A stretch of DNA of 64,000 bases from Paracoccus laeviglucosivorans (GTDB lineage Bacteria > Pseudomonadota > Alphaproteobacteria > Rhodobacterales > Rhodobacteraceae), in assembly GCF_900182695.1 (NCBI RefSeq), contig NZ_FXTK01000006.1, positions 62,001 to 126,000 on the forward strand. Direction: 5' to 3'. How positions within the stretch are numbered: the stretch's first letter is position 1; every line of letters begins with the position of its first letter. A model generated the notes under the pieces. That model worked only from the letters and a program-made list of their open reading frames with translations. It was not told the origin of the DNA and did no database searches. This document shows positions 8,791 to 17,093 of the stretch, in pieces. A program made the position numbers and the translations under genes.

Positions 8791-8973
8791 TTACTCTTCT
8801 GTATCACGCTGCCCGGAAGCGTTGCCAAGGGCAGCATCGGGGTCGTCCACGGGCTCGCCCGGAATGCGGTAGTCGCCCCGCAACCAATGCGCAAGATCGA
8901 CATCCGCGCAGCGGCGCGAGCAGAAGGGGCGATAGCGTTCGGTGGCGGGCTTGCCGCAGATCGGACAGGCCAT
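8791..8973 (-). CDS. yacG: Zinc-binding YacG family protein (DNA gyrase inhibitor)
   Basis: A 60-residue protein, normal for YacG. It holds the zinc motif CPIC near residues 3-6 and CSRRCADVD near 18-26, followed by LAHWLRGDYRIPGEP, the conserved YacG segment. E. coli YacG inhibits DNA gyrase; the role here is by homology. The frame is open far upstream, but ATG 8973 gives the conserved N-terminus (MACPICGKP) and overlaps the stop of the RNase gene by one base. It is the last protein gene of the infA-maf-rng-yacG string. Confidence 0.92.
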   Translation of the reverse strand: MACPICGKPATERYRPFCSRRCADVDLAHWLRGDYRIPGEPVDDPDAALGNASGQRDTEE

Positions 8974-10025
8974 CACAGCGTCTCGGCAAGGCGCGACAAA
9001 GGCATCCGGTCGCGTTTGCGGCTGATCTCGAAAAGTCCCATCGCGGTCCAGCCGATCAGCACAGTCTCGGCGGCCTCGGCCTTGAACGCGGCGCGCAGGG
9101 TCTGTTCCAGCGTGCCACGGTCGCGCTTGGGCATCGGGGCGAAATCGACGACGATCTGCCCGCCCAGACCGCGCAGCCGCAACTGGCGGGGCAGATCGCG
9201 CGCCAATGCGATATTGGCCTTGAGCCCGGCGGCAGGCGAGGTGTCGGCGCCGGTATTCACGTCGATCGCGACCAGTGCGCGCAGCGCCTCGATTTCGGCC
9301 CAAGCGCCTGCGCCCAGATCGACGCGGGGCGACAGCAGCGCCTCGACTGCATCGGTCGTCCCGGTCTGGTCGAATGCATCGGGGCCGTCTTCCACCGCAT
9401 CGGGCGCGGGTTCGGCCCAGTCGTGCCACGCGGCCTCGGCGGGTTCGGGGGCGTCCAGCAGCAATTCGGGCTGGCCGTCGGCATCCGCGGTCACGGCGCG
9501 GGCAAGGTCCAGAAGCTGGTTCAGCTCATCCGCGATCTCGTCCAGTTCGGCCTGAGCGGCGGCGCTGCGAAAGACGATACCGGGGGCGTCTGCCTGCCCC
9601 TCGATCGCGGCTTCGCCAAGACCGGCCAACTCCTCGCGGATGTCATCTTCGCGGATGCGGCGCGACACGTTCACGCCCGGCATCCCCGGTGTCACGATGA
9701 CATTGCGACCCCGGAAATTCAGGCGCGACGATACCGGGATCGCCTTGCCATCCTCGGCCGCGCCGCTGATCTGAACCAGCAGCGCCTGACCTTCGCGCAG
9801 GCCACCGCGGTCGCGCAGATAGCCCTTGGCACCATCGGGCAGGCGCAGGAACACGCCGCCCTGACCCTTGACCAGACGGTCCACCTTGCCCCGGCAAATG
9901 GCGCCGGGGGCAAGCGGCGTCGCGCCGGTGGGGTCGATGATCAGGTCCTGCAGCACGCCGTCCTGCACCAACGCGGCGGCATCGCGGCCAAAGACCTGAC
10001 CCAGAACGATCTGACGTCCCTTCAT
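8973..10025 (-). CDS. rng: Ribonuclease E/G family protein, short form
   Basis: A 350-residue member of the RNase E/G family, which cleaves single-stranded AU-rich RNA during rRNA and mRNA processing. The N-terminal S1-like part ([22 protein letters not shown]) is followed by the catalytic DNase I-like region, with Asp in LVAIDVNTG and in GGQIVVDF. E. coli RNase G has 489 residues; here the protein ends soon after the catalytic domain and lacks the CxxC zinc-link and small domain that support oligomerisation. The same short form beside maf and yacG is familiar in Rhodobacterales. A region rich in Asp/Glu/Pro (about 195-235) interrupts the middle. ATG 10025 overlaps the maf stop (ATGA). Confidence 0.85.
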   Translation of the reverse strand: MKGRQIVLGQVFGRDAAALVQDGVLQDLIIDPTGATPLAPGAICRGKVDRLVKGQGGVFLRLPDGAKGYLRDRGGLREGQALLVQISGAAEDGKAIPVSSRLNFRGRNVIVTPGMPGVNVSRRIREDDIREELAGLGEAAIEGQADAPGIVFRSAAAQAELDEIADELNQLLDLARAVTADADGQPELLLDAPEPAEAAWHDWAEPAPDAVEDGPDAFDQTGTTDAVEALLSPRVDLGAGAWAEIEALRALVAIDVNTGADTSPAAGLKANIALARDLPRQLRLRGLGGQIVVDFAPMPKRDRGTLEQTLRAAFKAEAAETVLIGWTAMGLFEISRKRDRMPLSRLAETL

Positions 10026-10642
10026 GGTTTCCCCCGTATTCCGATATGCGCCAGCATGGTGGCGGTTTCCGCAAGCGGCAGGCCCACCACGGCGCTGTAT
10101 GATCCCTGCATCCACGCGACGAACGCACCGGCGCGGCCCTGGATGCCATAACCGCCCGCCTTGCCCTGCCATTCGCCCGAGGCGACGTAGCCCTCGATCT
10201 CGGTGGGGGACAGGGGGCGCAGGCGGATTGTGGTTTCGACCAGACGTTCGTGCAATCTGCCACCATGCGCCAGCGCGACCGAGGTCAGCACGCGGTGGCG
10301 CCGCCCGGACAAAAGCCGCAGGAAAGCCCGCGCCTCATCCGCATCCTCGGGCTTGCCCAGAATACGCCGTCCCGCCACGACCGAGGTATCGGCGCACAGC
10401 ACCGCGCCATCCGCGCCCGTCAGGGCTTGCGCTTTCTCGCGGGCCATGCGGGCGGTATAGTGGCGCGCATCTTCGGCGCGGTGGGGCGTTTCGTCGATAT
10501 CGGCGGGCAGCACCTGATCGGGCACGATGCCGATCTGGGCCAGCAGTTCCAGCCTGCGCGGGCTGGCCGATCCCAGCACCAGCCGGGGAACGCCGAAAGC
10601 CCCGGCAGCGGCATCCGCGCGGGGTTGGGTCTGTTCAGTCAT
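10022..10642 (-). CDS. maf: Maf-like nucleoside triphosphate pyrophosphatase
   Basis: Maf enzymes hydrolyse non-canonical or modified NTPs to monophosphates and keep them out of nucleic acids. The protein has the family N-terminal motif [14 protein letters not shown], the EKAQA segment, and [25 protein letters not shown]. About 206 residues from ATG 10642, which follows GGAAGG; an in-frame GTG at 10660 would add six residues. It overlaps the RNase gene by four bases and lies 60 bases downstream of infA, a common arrangement in alphaproteobacteria. Whether it is the YhdE (dTTP/UTP) or YceF (m7GTP) type cannot be settled here. Confidence 0.93.
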   Translation of the reverse strand: MTEQTQPRADAAAGAFGVPRLVLGSASPRRLELLAQIGIVPDQVLPADIDETPHRAEDARHYTARMAREKAQALTGADGAVLCADTSVVAGRRILGKPEDADEARAFLRLLSGRRHRVLTSVALAHGGRLHERLVETTIRLRPLSPTEIEGYVASGEWQGKAGGYGIQGRAGAFVAWMQGSYSAVVGLPLAETATMLAHIGIRGKP

Positions 10643-10702
10643 GGAAAAACCGCCTTCCACTTGCCTGCATCTGCGGACGCGGCCGCAGATGGGGCAGAGG
10701 GC

Positions 10703-10921
10703 TTACTTGAAGCGGTAATTGATCCGCCCCTTGGTCAGGTCATAGGTGTTCATTTCCACCTGCACCTTGTCGCCTGCCAGAACGCGGATGCGGTTCTTGC
10801 GCATCTTTCCTGCCATATGTGCGATGATCTCATGGCCGTTTTCAAGCTCGACCCGGAATGTCGCATTGGGCAGGAGTTCCTTCACGACGCCGGGAAATTC
10901 GAGCATTTCTTCCTTGGCCAT
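10703..10921 (-). CDS. infA: Translation initiation factor IF-1
   Basis: A 72-residue S1/OB-fold protein, [20 protein letters not shown] to the end [10 protein letters not shown], which matches the universal IF-1 length and sequence. IF-1 binds the ribosomal A-site during initiation. It leads the infA-maf-rng-yacG string on the minus strand. The upstream gap 10922-11072 (151 bases) should hold its promoter, but I see no convincing hexamers. Confidence 0.97.
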   Translation of the reverse strand: MAKEEMLEFPGVVKELLPNATFRVELENGHEIIAHMAGKMRKNRIRVLAGDKVQVEMNTYDLTKGRINYRFK

Positions 10922-11072
10922 GTTCTCTCCTGTAAGGGTGACCCGCTATGTGACGGGCGCCCGCTACATGCGTCCGCAGGGCCGGATTTTCAAGGGGAAT
11001 CTGACTTGCAGGCGCAGGAGAGCTTGGGCAATGTGTCAGGATGGGCCGTTTTTGTGACCGAAACGGGGCTGT

Positions 11073-12191
11073 TCAGCCATGCGACCGGGCCTGTTCAGGT
11101 GGGGCGTGACGGGTGGCCTGTCCTGCATCAGGTGCGCTTCGGAAGGCGTCGGGCTGATCCAGATCCGCTATCGGCACGGCGTCGGTCGGCGTGGCTTTGG
11201 GCTCGGCACTGGCCCTAAGCCGGATGGCGTGCATCCCTTCTGCCTCACCCAGACGGCCACGGGCCAGCAACTGGCCGGCGGTCGTTTCGATCCGCGCATC
11301 GTCCAGTGCGTTCTGTGGAAGCGGGATCACCGCACCGGGCACAAGGCCGCGCAGGGTCCGCAGGCTCAGCGTGCGGCGGCACAGCACCCCCACGACCCGG
11401 ACAGGGGCCTGCTGCATCGCGATTGCCAGCGTTGGTGCGGGTGGCGACTGCTGCGGCGTTTCGGCGGTGATCTGCATCTGGCCGGAGGCGGGCCTGGTCT
11501 TGGCCAGATGCGTCGCGGGCAGCGCCAGCAGGATCAAGCCGTCGCGCTGACCGCCGCCGCCGATGCGGAATTTCAGCACCAACCGCGTCATTTCGACGTC
11601 ATCCAGCATCAGCCCAAGCGGGCGGGGATCGTCCAGATATGTCGCATAACGGAACTGCCCAAAGTCCGGCATGTCCGGTCTGCCGCCCAGTTCCCGCGTC
11701 AGCTCAGCCAGAAATCCGTTCACAAGATCGGCGGTGATCGCGGCATCGGTCCGCGTCGCGCGCCGTGGCACGGGCGGGCGCGAGGTGACACGGCCAAGCG
11801 CCTGCATCTCGATCAGCGAGGTCAGCAGCGCGGGGCAGATCGCCATCACCCCCAGCATGTCCCGCCCGCCTTCCAACACGGCCAGCAGGGCGCGTTCGGG
11901 CAGCAATTCGGACAGTTCCGACAGGCTGACCGGGCCAAATTCGGCCTTTTCGACAAAGACGGGCAATCGATGCAGCCGTTCTGCGGCGCGCCCCAGCGCG
12001 GTCGCGGCGGCGCGTTCAGTGCTGACATGTGCCGCATCGCGAAGCGCCAGCGCGGTCTGCAACGCGGGGCCGCGCAGTTTTTCGCGTTGGGCGATCATAC
12101 GGCGCAGGACGGGGGCACCAATAGCCGGGCTTTCCGAATTCACGCTGTCCATATCAATATCCGAATCGTCGTTACCCCCAAGGGACAGCAT
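11073..12191 (-). CDS. Orphan FliM/FliN-type (SpoA domain) protein
   Basis: A 372-residue protein resembling a flagellar motor switch FliM. The middle region (about 100-230) has a FliM/CheC-like feel (LVNGFLAELTRELGG, LMLDDVEMTRLVLKF). A SpoA domain follows at about 265-335, with VRVVGVLCRRTLSLRTLRGL, VIPLP and ARGRLG-type motifs; the tail is disordered. No other flagellar, chemotaxis or type III secretion gene is in the window. It is the last gene of a six-gene signalling operon, 24 bases after the transporter-kinase. FliM proteins elsewhere bind CheY~P, so an output or scaffold role for this operon's phospho-signal is conceivable but unproven. The start lacks a clear ribosome site; ATG 12152 is an alternative. 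Confidence 0.7.
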   Translation of the reverse strand: MLSLGGNDDSDIDMDSVNSESPAIGAPVLRRMIAQREKLRGPALQTALALRDAAHVSTERAAATALGRAAERLHRLPVFVEKAEFGPVSLSELSELLPERALLAVLEGGRDMLGVMAICPALLTSLIEMQALGRVTSRPPVPRRATRTDAAITADLVNGFLAELTRELGGRPDMPDFGQFRYATYLDDPRPLGLMLDDVEMTRLVLKFRIGGGGQRDGLILLALPATHLAKTRPASGQMQITAETPQQSPPAPTLAIAMQQAPVRVVGVLCRRTLSLRTLRGLVPGAVIPLPQNALDDARIETTAGQLLARGRLGEAEGMHAIRLRASAEPKATPTDAVPIADLDQPDAFRSAPDAGQATRHAPPEQARSHG

Positions 12192-12215
12192 CGCAACGAG
12201 TGGTTTCCAAAAGGT

Positions 12216-14891
12216 TTACCCGGAAACGGCCCCGGCATTTTCCCGATCGGTCATTCCCGGCGGACGCGCGGGCAGCGTGATGCGGAATGCCGCGCCGCCC
12301 TGTCCGGGCAGATAGACGATCGTTCCGCCCAGAAATTGCATGATCTCGCGGCAGATCGCCAGGCCAAGCCCCGCGCCGCCTGCCCGCGAAGGATCGTCCA
12401 GCCGTGCGAATTTTTCGAATATCAGGGCGCGATTTGCAGGCGCGATGCCCGTGCCGTTGTCGCCGATGTCGATTTCGGTCGTGCCGTCCGGGCGGCGGCG
12501 GGTCTGGATGCGGATCTCGGGTTCGGGCGCGTCGCAATATTTGCGGGCATTGGCCAGAACGTTCAGCAGCACCTGCAGCAGCCGGTCGGCGTCGGTGATC
12601 AGCATCAGCTGTTCGCCCGGAATGTCACGGCTTAGCGTGAACCTGCGCCCGTCCGGGCCTGCAGGGGTCGAAAGCAGCGCGCGTTCGATCAGGTCATGCA
12701 GGTTCAGCACGCGGGGCAGCAGCTTGGCCTGACCCGATTCCAACACGGCAAGGTCCAGAATATCCTCGATCAGGCGGGTCATGCGGCGGGTTTCGTCATG
12801 GATGATCGCGGCAAAGCGGGTGCGGTCGTCGCGACCCAGCTGCGGATCCATCAAAATTTCGGAAAACGCCCGGATCGAGGTCATGGGCGTGCGCAATTCG
12901 TGGCTGATCTGGCCCAGAAAGGCGTCCTTCTGCGCGGAAAGCGCGGTCAGCTTGTCATTGGCCTCTTGCAGCTTGCGGGCAGAGCGGGCCAGTTCCTCGG
13001 TCGCGGTTTCAAGGCGGATATTGTCGGCGCGGGCCTGACTGGCCTCGCCCGCGACCTCCATAAGGTCGGCCACGGTCACGCCGCCGCGCCCGGTCACGCG
13101 ACCCATCAGGGCGGCAGCGGTCGCAGCGCCCACGGTCCCGGCGATCTGACGCTCGAACTCGGACAGGAAACGCGGGGTCATATCCGGCAGATAGCCCGAT
13201 TTGCCTTGTTCAAGCGTGGCGGCGCGAAACAGCGAAAGCGCCCGGTCGCTGCCCCAAAGCCTGCCTCCCAGCGTCAAAAGCGCCTCGGCCCTGTTGCCGC
13301 CCGCCGCATCGCGGGGCGAGCGGTCGGGGGCGATGGCGTGGACAAAGGACAGGGCTTGCAACCGTTCGACCGGGTTCGGGAAATCGAACAGCGATACAAG
13401 CGTCAGCACGGCCATGTTCAGCCCCAGCGCCAGCAGAACCGCGCCCGCAAAGGGGTCGATCCCGTCCGGCATGGGCGGCGCGCCGATCAACCCCAGCGAG
13501 GGCAGGAAGATCAGCGAAAACCACACCGCGGCCCCCAGCGCGATCCCGGCCATTGCGCCCCTGCGCGTCGCGCCGCGCCAGCACAGCCCGGCCACCATTG
13601 CGGGCAAGACCTGCGCCATGCCGGAAAACGCGACGATCCCCATGACCGCAAGCGCCGAGGTGCCGCCCGACATCTGGTGATAGGCCCAGCCGCCGCCGAT
13701 AATGGCAAGGATCGCCAGCCGTCTGGCGTTCAGCATCATGGCGCGCAGATCCTCGCGTCCTGCGCCGGGCAGGGGACGGGCATGAAAGCCGCCGCGCAGC
13801 CAAAGCCACACAGGCACCAGCCAATGGTTCGCCATCATGGTCGAAACGGCGATGGCGCTGACCACAACCATCGACATGGCCGAGGAAAAGCCGCCGATAA
13901 AGGCCAGCCCTGCCAGCGCGTCCTGTCCCTGCGACAGCGGCAGCTCCAGAACGTAAAGATCGGGATTGGCGCTTGCGGGCATCATGTCGCGCCCGACCAC
14001 GGCGATGGGCAGCACCAGAAAGGTCATCACGAACAGGTAAAGCGGGAATGCCCAGCCCGCGTGGCGCAGGCGGTCGTCATCGCTTGCCTCGACCACCATG
14101 ACCTGAAACATGCGCGGCAGCACGATGACGGCCGCGCCCGACAGGGTGATCAGAACGGCCCAGCGGTCGGGCTTGATGATCCAGCCCGCGCCTTCGGGGG
14201 ATGCGGCAATGCGGTCGATGCGGGCCAGCACGTCGCCCGGCCCGTCCGCCAGTCCCCACAGGACAAAGCAGCCGACGGCGACAAAGGCCAGCAGCTTGAC
14301 CACCGCCTCAAGCGCGATGGCCATGACGACGCCGTGGTGGCGTTCGTCGGCGGCCAGATTGCGCGTGCCGAACAGGATGGTGAACGCCGCCAGCCCCAGC
14401 CCCGTCCAAAGCGCGATGCCGCCGGGCACGACGCGGCCATCGGTGGCAAATGCCGACAGAGCCATATGCACGGATTGCAATTGCAGCGCGATATAGGGTG
14501 TCACCGCCACCACGGCGATCAATGTGACCAGCGCCGCCAGTCCCGCCGATTTGCCGAAGCGGCTAGAGATGAGGTCCGCGATCGAGGTCACGCGATGCAT
14601 CCGTGCCACCCGCACCAGATGCCGCAGACCCCACCATGCGCCCGCAAAGACGATGCCGGGGCCAAGATAGATGGTCATGAACTCCAGCCCGGACCGCGTG
14701 GCATAGCCGACCGCGCCGTAAAACGTCCATGCCGAGCAATAGACCGACAGCGACAGCGTGTAGACCAGCGGGCTGTCCATCCAGCGCCAGCGGCCCGCCG
14801 CGGCCGCGCGGTCTGCGGCATGGGCCAAAAGGAACATGCCCGCGACATAGATGATGCCCGCCGCGCCCAGCGTCTCAGGCGTCATCGTCAT
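12216..14891 (-). CDS. Sensor histidine kinase fused to a sodium:solute symporter-like domain (CbrA/CrbS type)
   Basis: An 891-residue inner-membrane protein. Residues 1 to about 520 are a 12-13 helix SSS-family domain. Then comes a STAC-like linker (FERQIAGTVGAATAAALMGRV), a coiled segment (RKLQEANDKLTALSAQ) and a HisKA domain with phospho-acceptor His near residue 664 (QISHELRTP). The HATPase domain shows NVLANARKYC, DNGTGIA and GAGLGLAICRE. CbrA and CrbS kinases have this layout and respond to amino-acid or acetate state. No receiver domain is fused; the NarL-like regulator four genes upstream is a possible partner. It overlaps the small membrane protein gene by 17 bases. The transported or sensed solute is unknown. 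Confidence 0.88.
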   Translation of the reverse strand: MTMTPETLGAAGIIYVAGMFLLAHAADRAAAAGRWRWMDSPLVYTLSLSVYCSAWTFYGAVGYATRSGLEFMTIYLGPGIVFAGAWWGLRHLVRVARMHRVTSIADLISSRFGKSAGLAALVTLIAVVAVTPYIALQLQSVHMALSAFATDGRVVPGGIALWTGLGLAAFTILFGTRNLAADERHHGVVMAIALEAVVKLLAFVAVGCFVLWGLADGPGDVLARIDRIAASPEGAGWIIKPDRWAVLITLSGAAVIVLPRMFQVMVVEASDDDRLRHAGWAFPLYLFVMTFLVLPIAVVGRDMMPASANPDLYVLELPLSQGQDALAGLAFIGGFSSAMSMVVVSAIAVSTMMANHWLVPVWLWLRGGFHARPLPGAGREDLRAMMLNARRLAILAIIGGGWAYHQMSGGTSALAVMGIVAFSGMAQVLPAMVAGLCWRGATRRGAMAGIALGAAVWFSLIFLPSLGLIGAPPMPDGIDPFAGAVLLALGLNMAVLTLVSLFDFPNPVERLQALSFVHAIAPDRSPRDAAGGNRAEALLTLGGRLWGSDRALSLFRAATLEQGKSGYLPDMTPRFLSEFERQIAGTVGAATAAALMGRVTGRGGVTVADLMEVAGEASQARADNIRLETATEELARSARKLQEANDKLTALSAQKDAFLGQISHELRTPMTSIRAFSEILMDPQLGRDDRTRFAAIIHDETRRMTRLIEDILDLAVLESGQAKLLPRVLNLHDLIERALLSTPAGPDGRRFTLSRDIPGEQLMLITDADRLLQVLLNVLANARKYCDAPEPEIRIQTRRRPDGTTEIDIGDNGTGIAPANRALIFEKFARLDDPSRAGGAGLGLAICREIMQFLGGTIVYLPGQGGAAFRITLPARPPGMTDRENAGAVSG

Positions 14892-15135
14892 CCTCCGGCG
14901 CGTCTTCCGACCAGCCGATGGCGCGATGCAGCAGCGCGGTCGCCAGAATGGTCAGGCTCCAGCCGCAGGCCAGCCAAATCGTTCCGGCGGCAAAGCTGAA
15001 ACGGGCGGGCAACCAGATCGGCGGCAGCAGCACCAGCAGCGCAAAGATGACGGGGACCAGCCGCGTCGCCTCGATCATGCGGCGGCGGCGATATGCGGTG
15101 CGGCCCAGAAACAGGCGACGGCTGCGCGGTCTCAT
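14875..15135 (-). CDS. Small two-helix membrane protein in the signalling operon
   Basis: An 86-residue protein with a very basic N-terminus (RPRSRRLFLGRTAYRRRR), two predicted transmembrane helices (about 24-42 and 48-68) and an acidic end (SEDAPEDDDDA). Its gene overlaps the upstream regulator by four bases and the SSS-kinase by 17, so co-expression is likely. SSS transporters such as ActP often have a small two-helix partner (YjcH or DUF4212 types) encoded just upstream. This gene sits in that position, but I cannot confirm membership from sequence. Confidence 0.7.
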   Translation of the reverse strand: MRPRSRRLFLGRTAYRRRRMIEATRLVPVIFALLVLLPPIWLPARFSFAAGTIWLACGWSLTILATALLHRAIGWSEDAPEDDDDA

Positions 15136-16427
15136 GCCGGGCCAAGAATCGAGGGTTCGTGACGGGCAGGGCAGGCCGGACGCGGGCAGATGCGGCAGGC
15201 CGGACCGACCGCCAAAGGCGTGCGGTCATGGCCACCACCTGCGGGCAACAGCAGCATCTGCGCGCGGCTAAGGGGCGGGCCGTCAAAGCCCATGGGCAGC
15301 AGCCTTTCGGCCACGGCCCATGCCAGAAACCGCCCGCCGCCCGGCGTTTCGATCAGCCGCACCACCGGCAGCTGAGGTTGGGCCAGCGCCTCGAACAGCG
15401 GCCAAAGCGCGCAGCCTTCACCGGGGCGCGGCAGTTCGAACCCACCCGGCGCATGGCGAAACAGCGTGGCGCCCGAACCGTCGCAGATGATCAGCCCGGC
15501 ATTCGCCCATGGACCGGGGCGCAGCACGCCCAGACGGCGCAGCACCAGATCCAGCGGACGACCGATCCGCACGGCCAGCGCCGCGGGGTCGAAGCCGTCG
15601 AAAGAACCGGCGGCGCTGGCCAGTTCCGCATCGGGCAGCATCGCCCGGTCGCGGGCTTGCGCCGTCAGCAAATCCTGCGCCAGAGCACGCGCCGCATCCG
15701 ATGCCAGACCGTCGGGCTGGGGTTGACCTGCGGCGATCCACGCCTCGACTTCCTCTTGCGGCGACATGGGCACGGCGTCGTCTTCGAACGTGTCCAGATA
15801 TGCGACCAGCGATTGCGCGGTGCGGGCAAGACGCTGGCTGTCACTGTCCAGATTGGCGTGGAAACGTTCGCGCCATTCGGTCTCGATATCCGGCGTTTCC
15901 GACAGGATCGAGGCGGTCGAACGCACGGCGGTTACAGCTGACTGGACTTCGTGCAACGTAGCCAGCAGATAGGGGTCGCGCGTCATGCGGTCTGACAGCG
16001 CGATCAGCCGCCGCTCCAGTGCATCGGCCCGACGGACCGAGGCGGACAGCGCCGTGGCCCAGCCCGGAAACCGTGCGGCAAATTCCGCAATCTGGTCCAG
16101 CTCGATGATCAGCGAATGGTCCTGTGCCAGCGCCGCCGCCTCTCGCAGGCCCGAGATCAGCGCCTCCTCGCGGTCCGAGGCAAGCTCGGTCGCGTCGATT
16201 TCCAGCGCCTCGGCCAGCCGCGCCAGCAGCGCCTCGCCCACGGGGCGGCGGTTGTGCTCGATCAGGTTCAGATAAGCGGCCGAGATTTCGGCCCTCCGCG
16301 CCACCTCGGTCTGGCGACAACCCAGCGAAAGCCTGCGTTCGCGGATGCGCGTGCCGATCAGCGGCCTTTTGGCCTGAGGTCGGGCTGCGGCGCGTCCGGG
16401 GGTGGGATTTTGCGGCGGGCGCGGCAT
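15132..16427 (-). CDS. XRE-family regulator, short-chain acyl-CoA regulator type (DUF2083-like)
   Basis: A 431-residue DNA-binding protein. The helix-turn-helix lies at about residues 25-80 (RIRERRLSLGCRQTEVARRA, then SAAYLNLIEHNRRPV). The long C-terminal region ends in a cysteine cluster, GPACRICPRPACPARHEP, like the end of DUF2083 regulators such as RamB, PccR and MccR, which control acetate/propionate (glyoxylate, methylcitrate, propionyl-CoA) pathways. Ligand binding and target genes are inferred from that family only. It starts three bases after the NarL-like regulator ends and overlaps the small membrane gene by four bases. Confidence 0.8.
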   Translation of the reverse strand: MPRPPQNPTPGRAAARPQAKRPLIGTRIRERRLSLGCRQTEVARRAEISAAYLNLIEHNRRPVGEALLARLAEALEIDATELASDREEALISGLREAAALAQDHSLIIELDQIAEFAARFPGWATALSASVRRADALERRLIALSDRMTRDPYLLATLHEVQSAVTAVRSTASILSETPDIETEWRERFHANLDSDSQRLARTAQSLVAYLDTFEDDAVPMSPQEEVEAWIAAGQPQPDGLASDAARALAQDLLTAQARDRAMLPDAELASAAGSFDGFDPAALAVRIGRPLDLVLRRLGVLRPGPWANAGLIICDGSGATLFRHAPGGFELPRPGEGCALWPLFEALAQPQLPVVRLIETPGGGRFLAWAVAERLLPMGFDGPPLSRAQMLLLPAGGGHDRTPLAVGPACRICPRPACPARHEPSILGPA

Positions 16428-16430
16428 GGG

Positions 16431-17093
16431 TCAGACCCGGTCTCCGGTCTCATCCAGATGCCGGATCGCCTTGACGACCAGATCGGCGAAGCTGTTGGCA
16501 CCCAGCTTATCCTTCAGCGTCTGGCTGACATTCGACACGGTCTTATAGCTGATGCGGGCGCGTTCGGCGATTTCGCGGTAAGCCAGCCCTTCGGCAATGG
16601 CGCGCAGAATGTCCAGTTCGCGCGGGGTCAGGCGGGGACGGGCCGTGCCGCCGGGACGTTCCAGCAGCGCGATCTTGCGGGCAAGATCGGCGGGCACGTA
16701 ATCGCCGCCCGCAGCCACCTGTTCCAGCGCGTCGCAAATCTGGTCCGAAGGCGCGTCCTTCATGATGATGCCATTGCAGCCGGCTTGCAGCGCGCGGCGC
16801 GCGATGATCGGGCTTCGATGCATGGTGAATACCAGCATGGGTTGCGCCGCCCCTGCCGCCCGCAGGCGTTCGATCAGCCGCACCCCGGCCAGCTTGGAAT
16901 CGCCCATGGTCAGATCGACGACGATGGCGTCGGGCGCTTCCCTGCGCCATGCCTGAAAGCCCTGTGACGGGGTCGAGGCGGCGATGACCTGACAATCCAG
17001 CCGCCCGCGGGTGATGCGGTCCCAGCCCTCGGCCACCACGGGATGATCGTCGATGATCAGGACGCGCAGGGTTTCGGTCGATGTCTGGGTCAT
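16431..17093 (-). CDS. NarL/LuxR-type response regulator
   Basis: A 220-residue two-domain regulator. The receiver has the acidic pair DDH near residue 15, the phospho-acceptor Asp in IVVDLTM near 60 and the conserved Lys in MKDA. The C-terminal GerE/LuxR helix-turn-helix is LTPRELDILRAIAEGLAYRE followed by SYKTVSNVSQTLKDKLG. It overlaps the kinase gene by four bases (ATGA), so the NarX-like kinase is the likely main partner. CrbR/ErdR regulators of acetate use belong to the same class, which makes the SSS-kinase downstream a second candidate partner. Confidence 0.92.
   Translation of the reverse strand: MTQTSTETLRVLIIDDHPVVAEGWDRITRGRLDCQVIAASTPSQGFQAWRREAPDAIVVDLTMGDSKLAGVRLIERLRAAGAAQPMLVFTMHRSPIIARRALQAGCNGIIMKDAPSDQICDALEQVAAGGDYVPADLARKIALLERPGGTARPRLTPRELDILRAIAEGLAYREIAERARISYKTVSNVSQTLKDKLGANSFADLVVKAIRHLDETGDRV

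Noticed and set aside
12696-14999. A 767-residue plus-strand open frame opposite the SSS-kinase
   Set aside because: Antisense shadow of the kinase, rich in His, Gln and Arg; the minus-strand protein has all kinase motifs.
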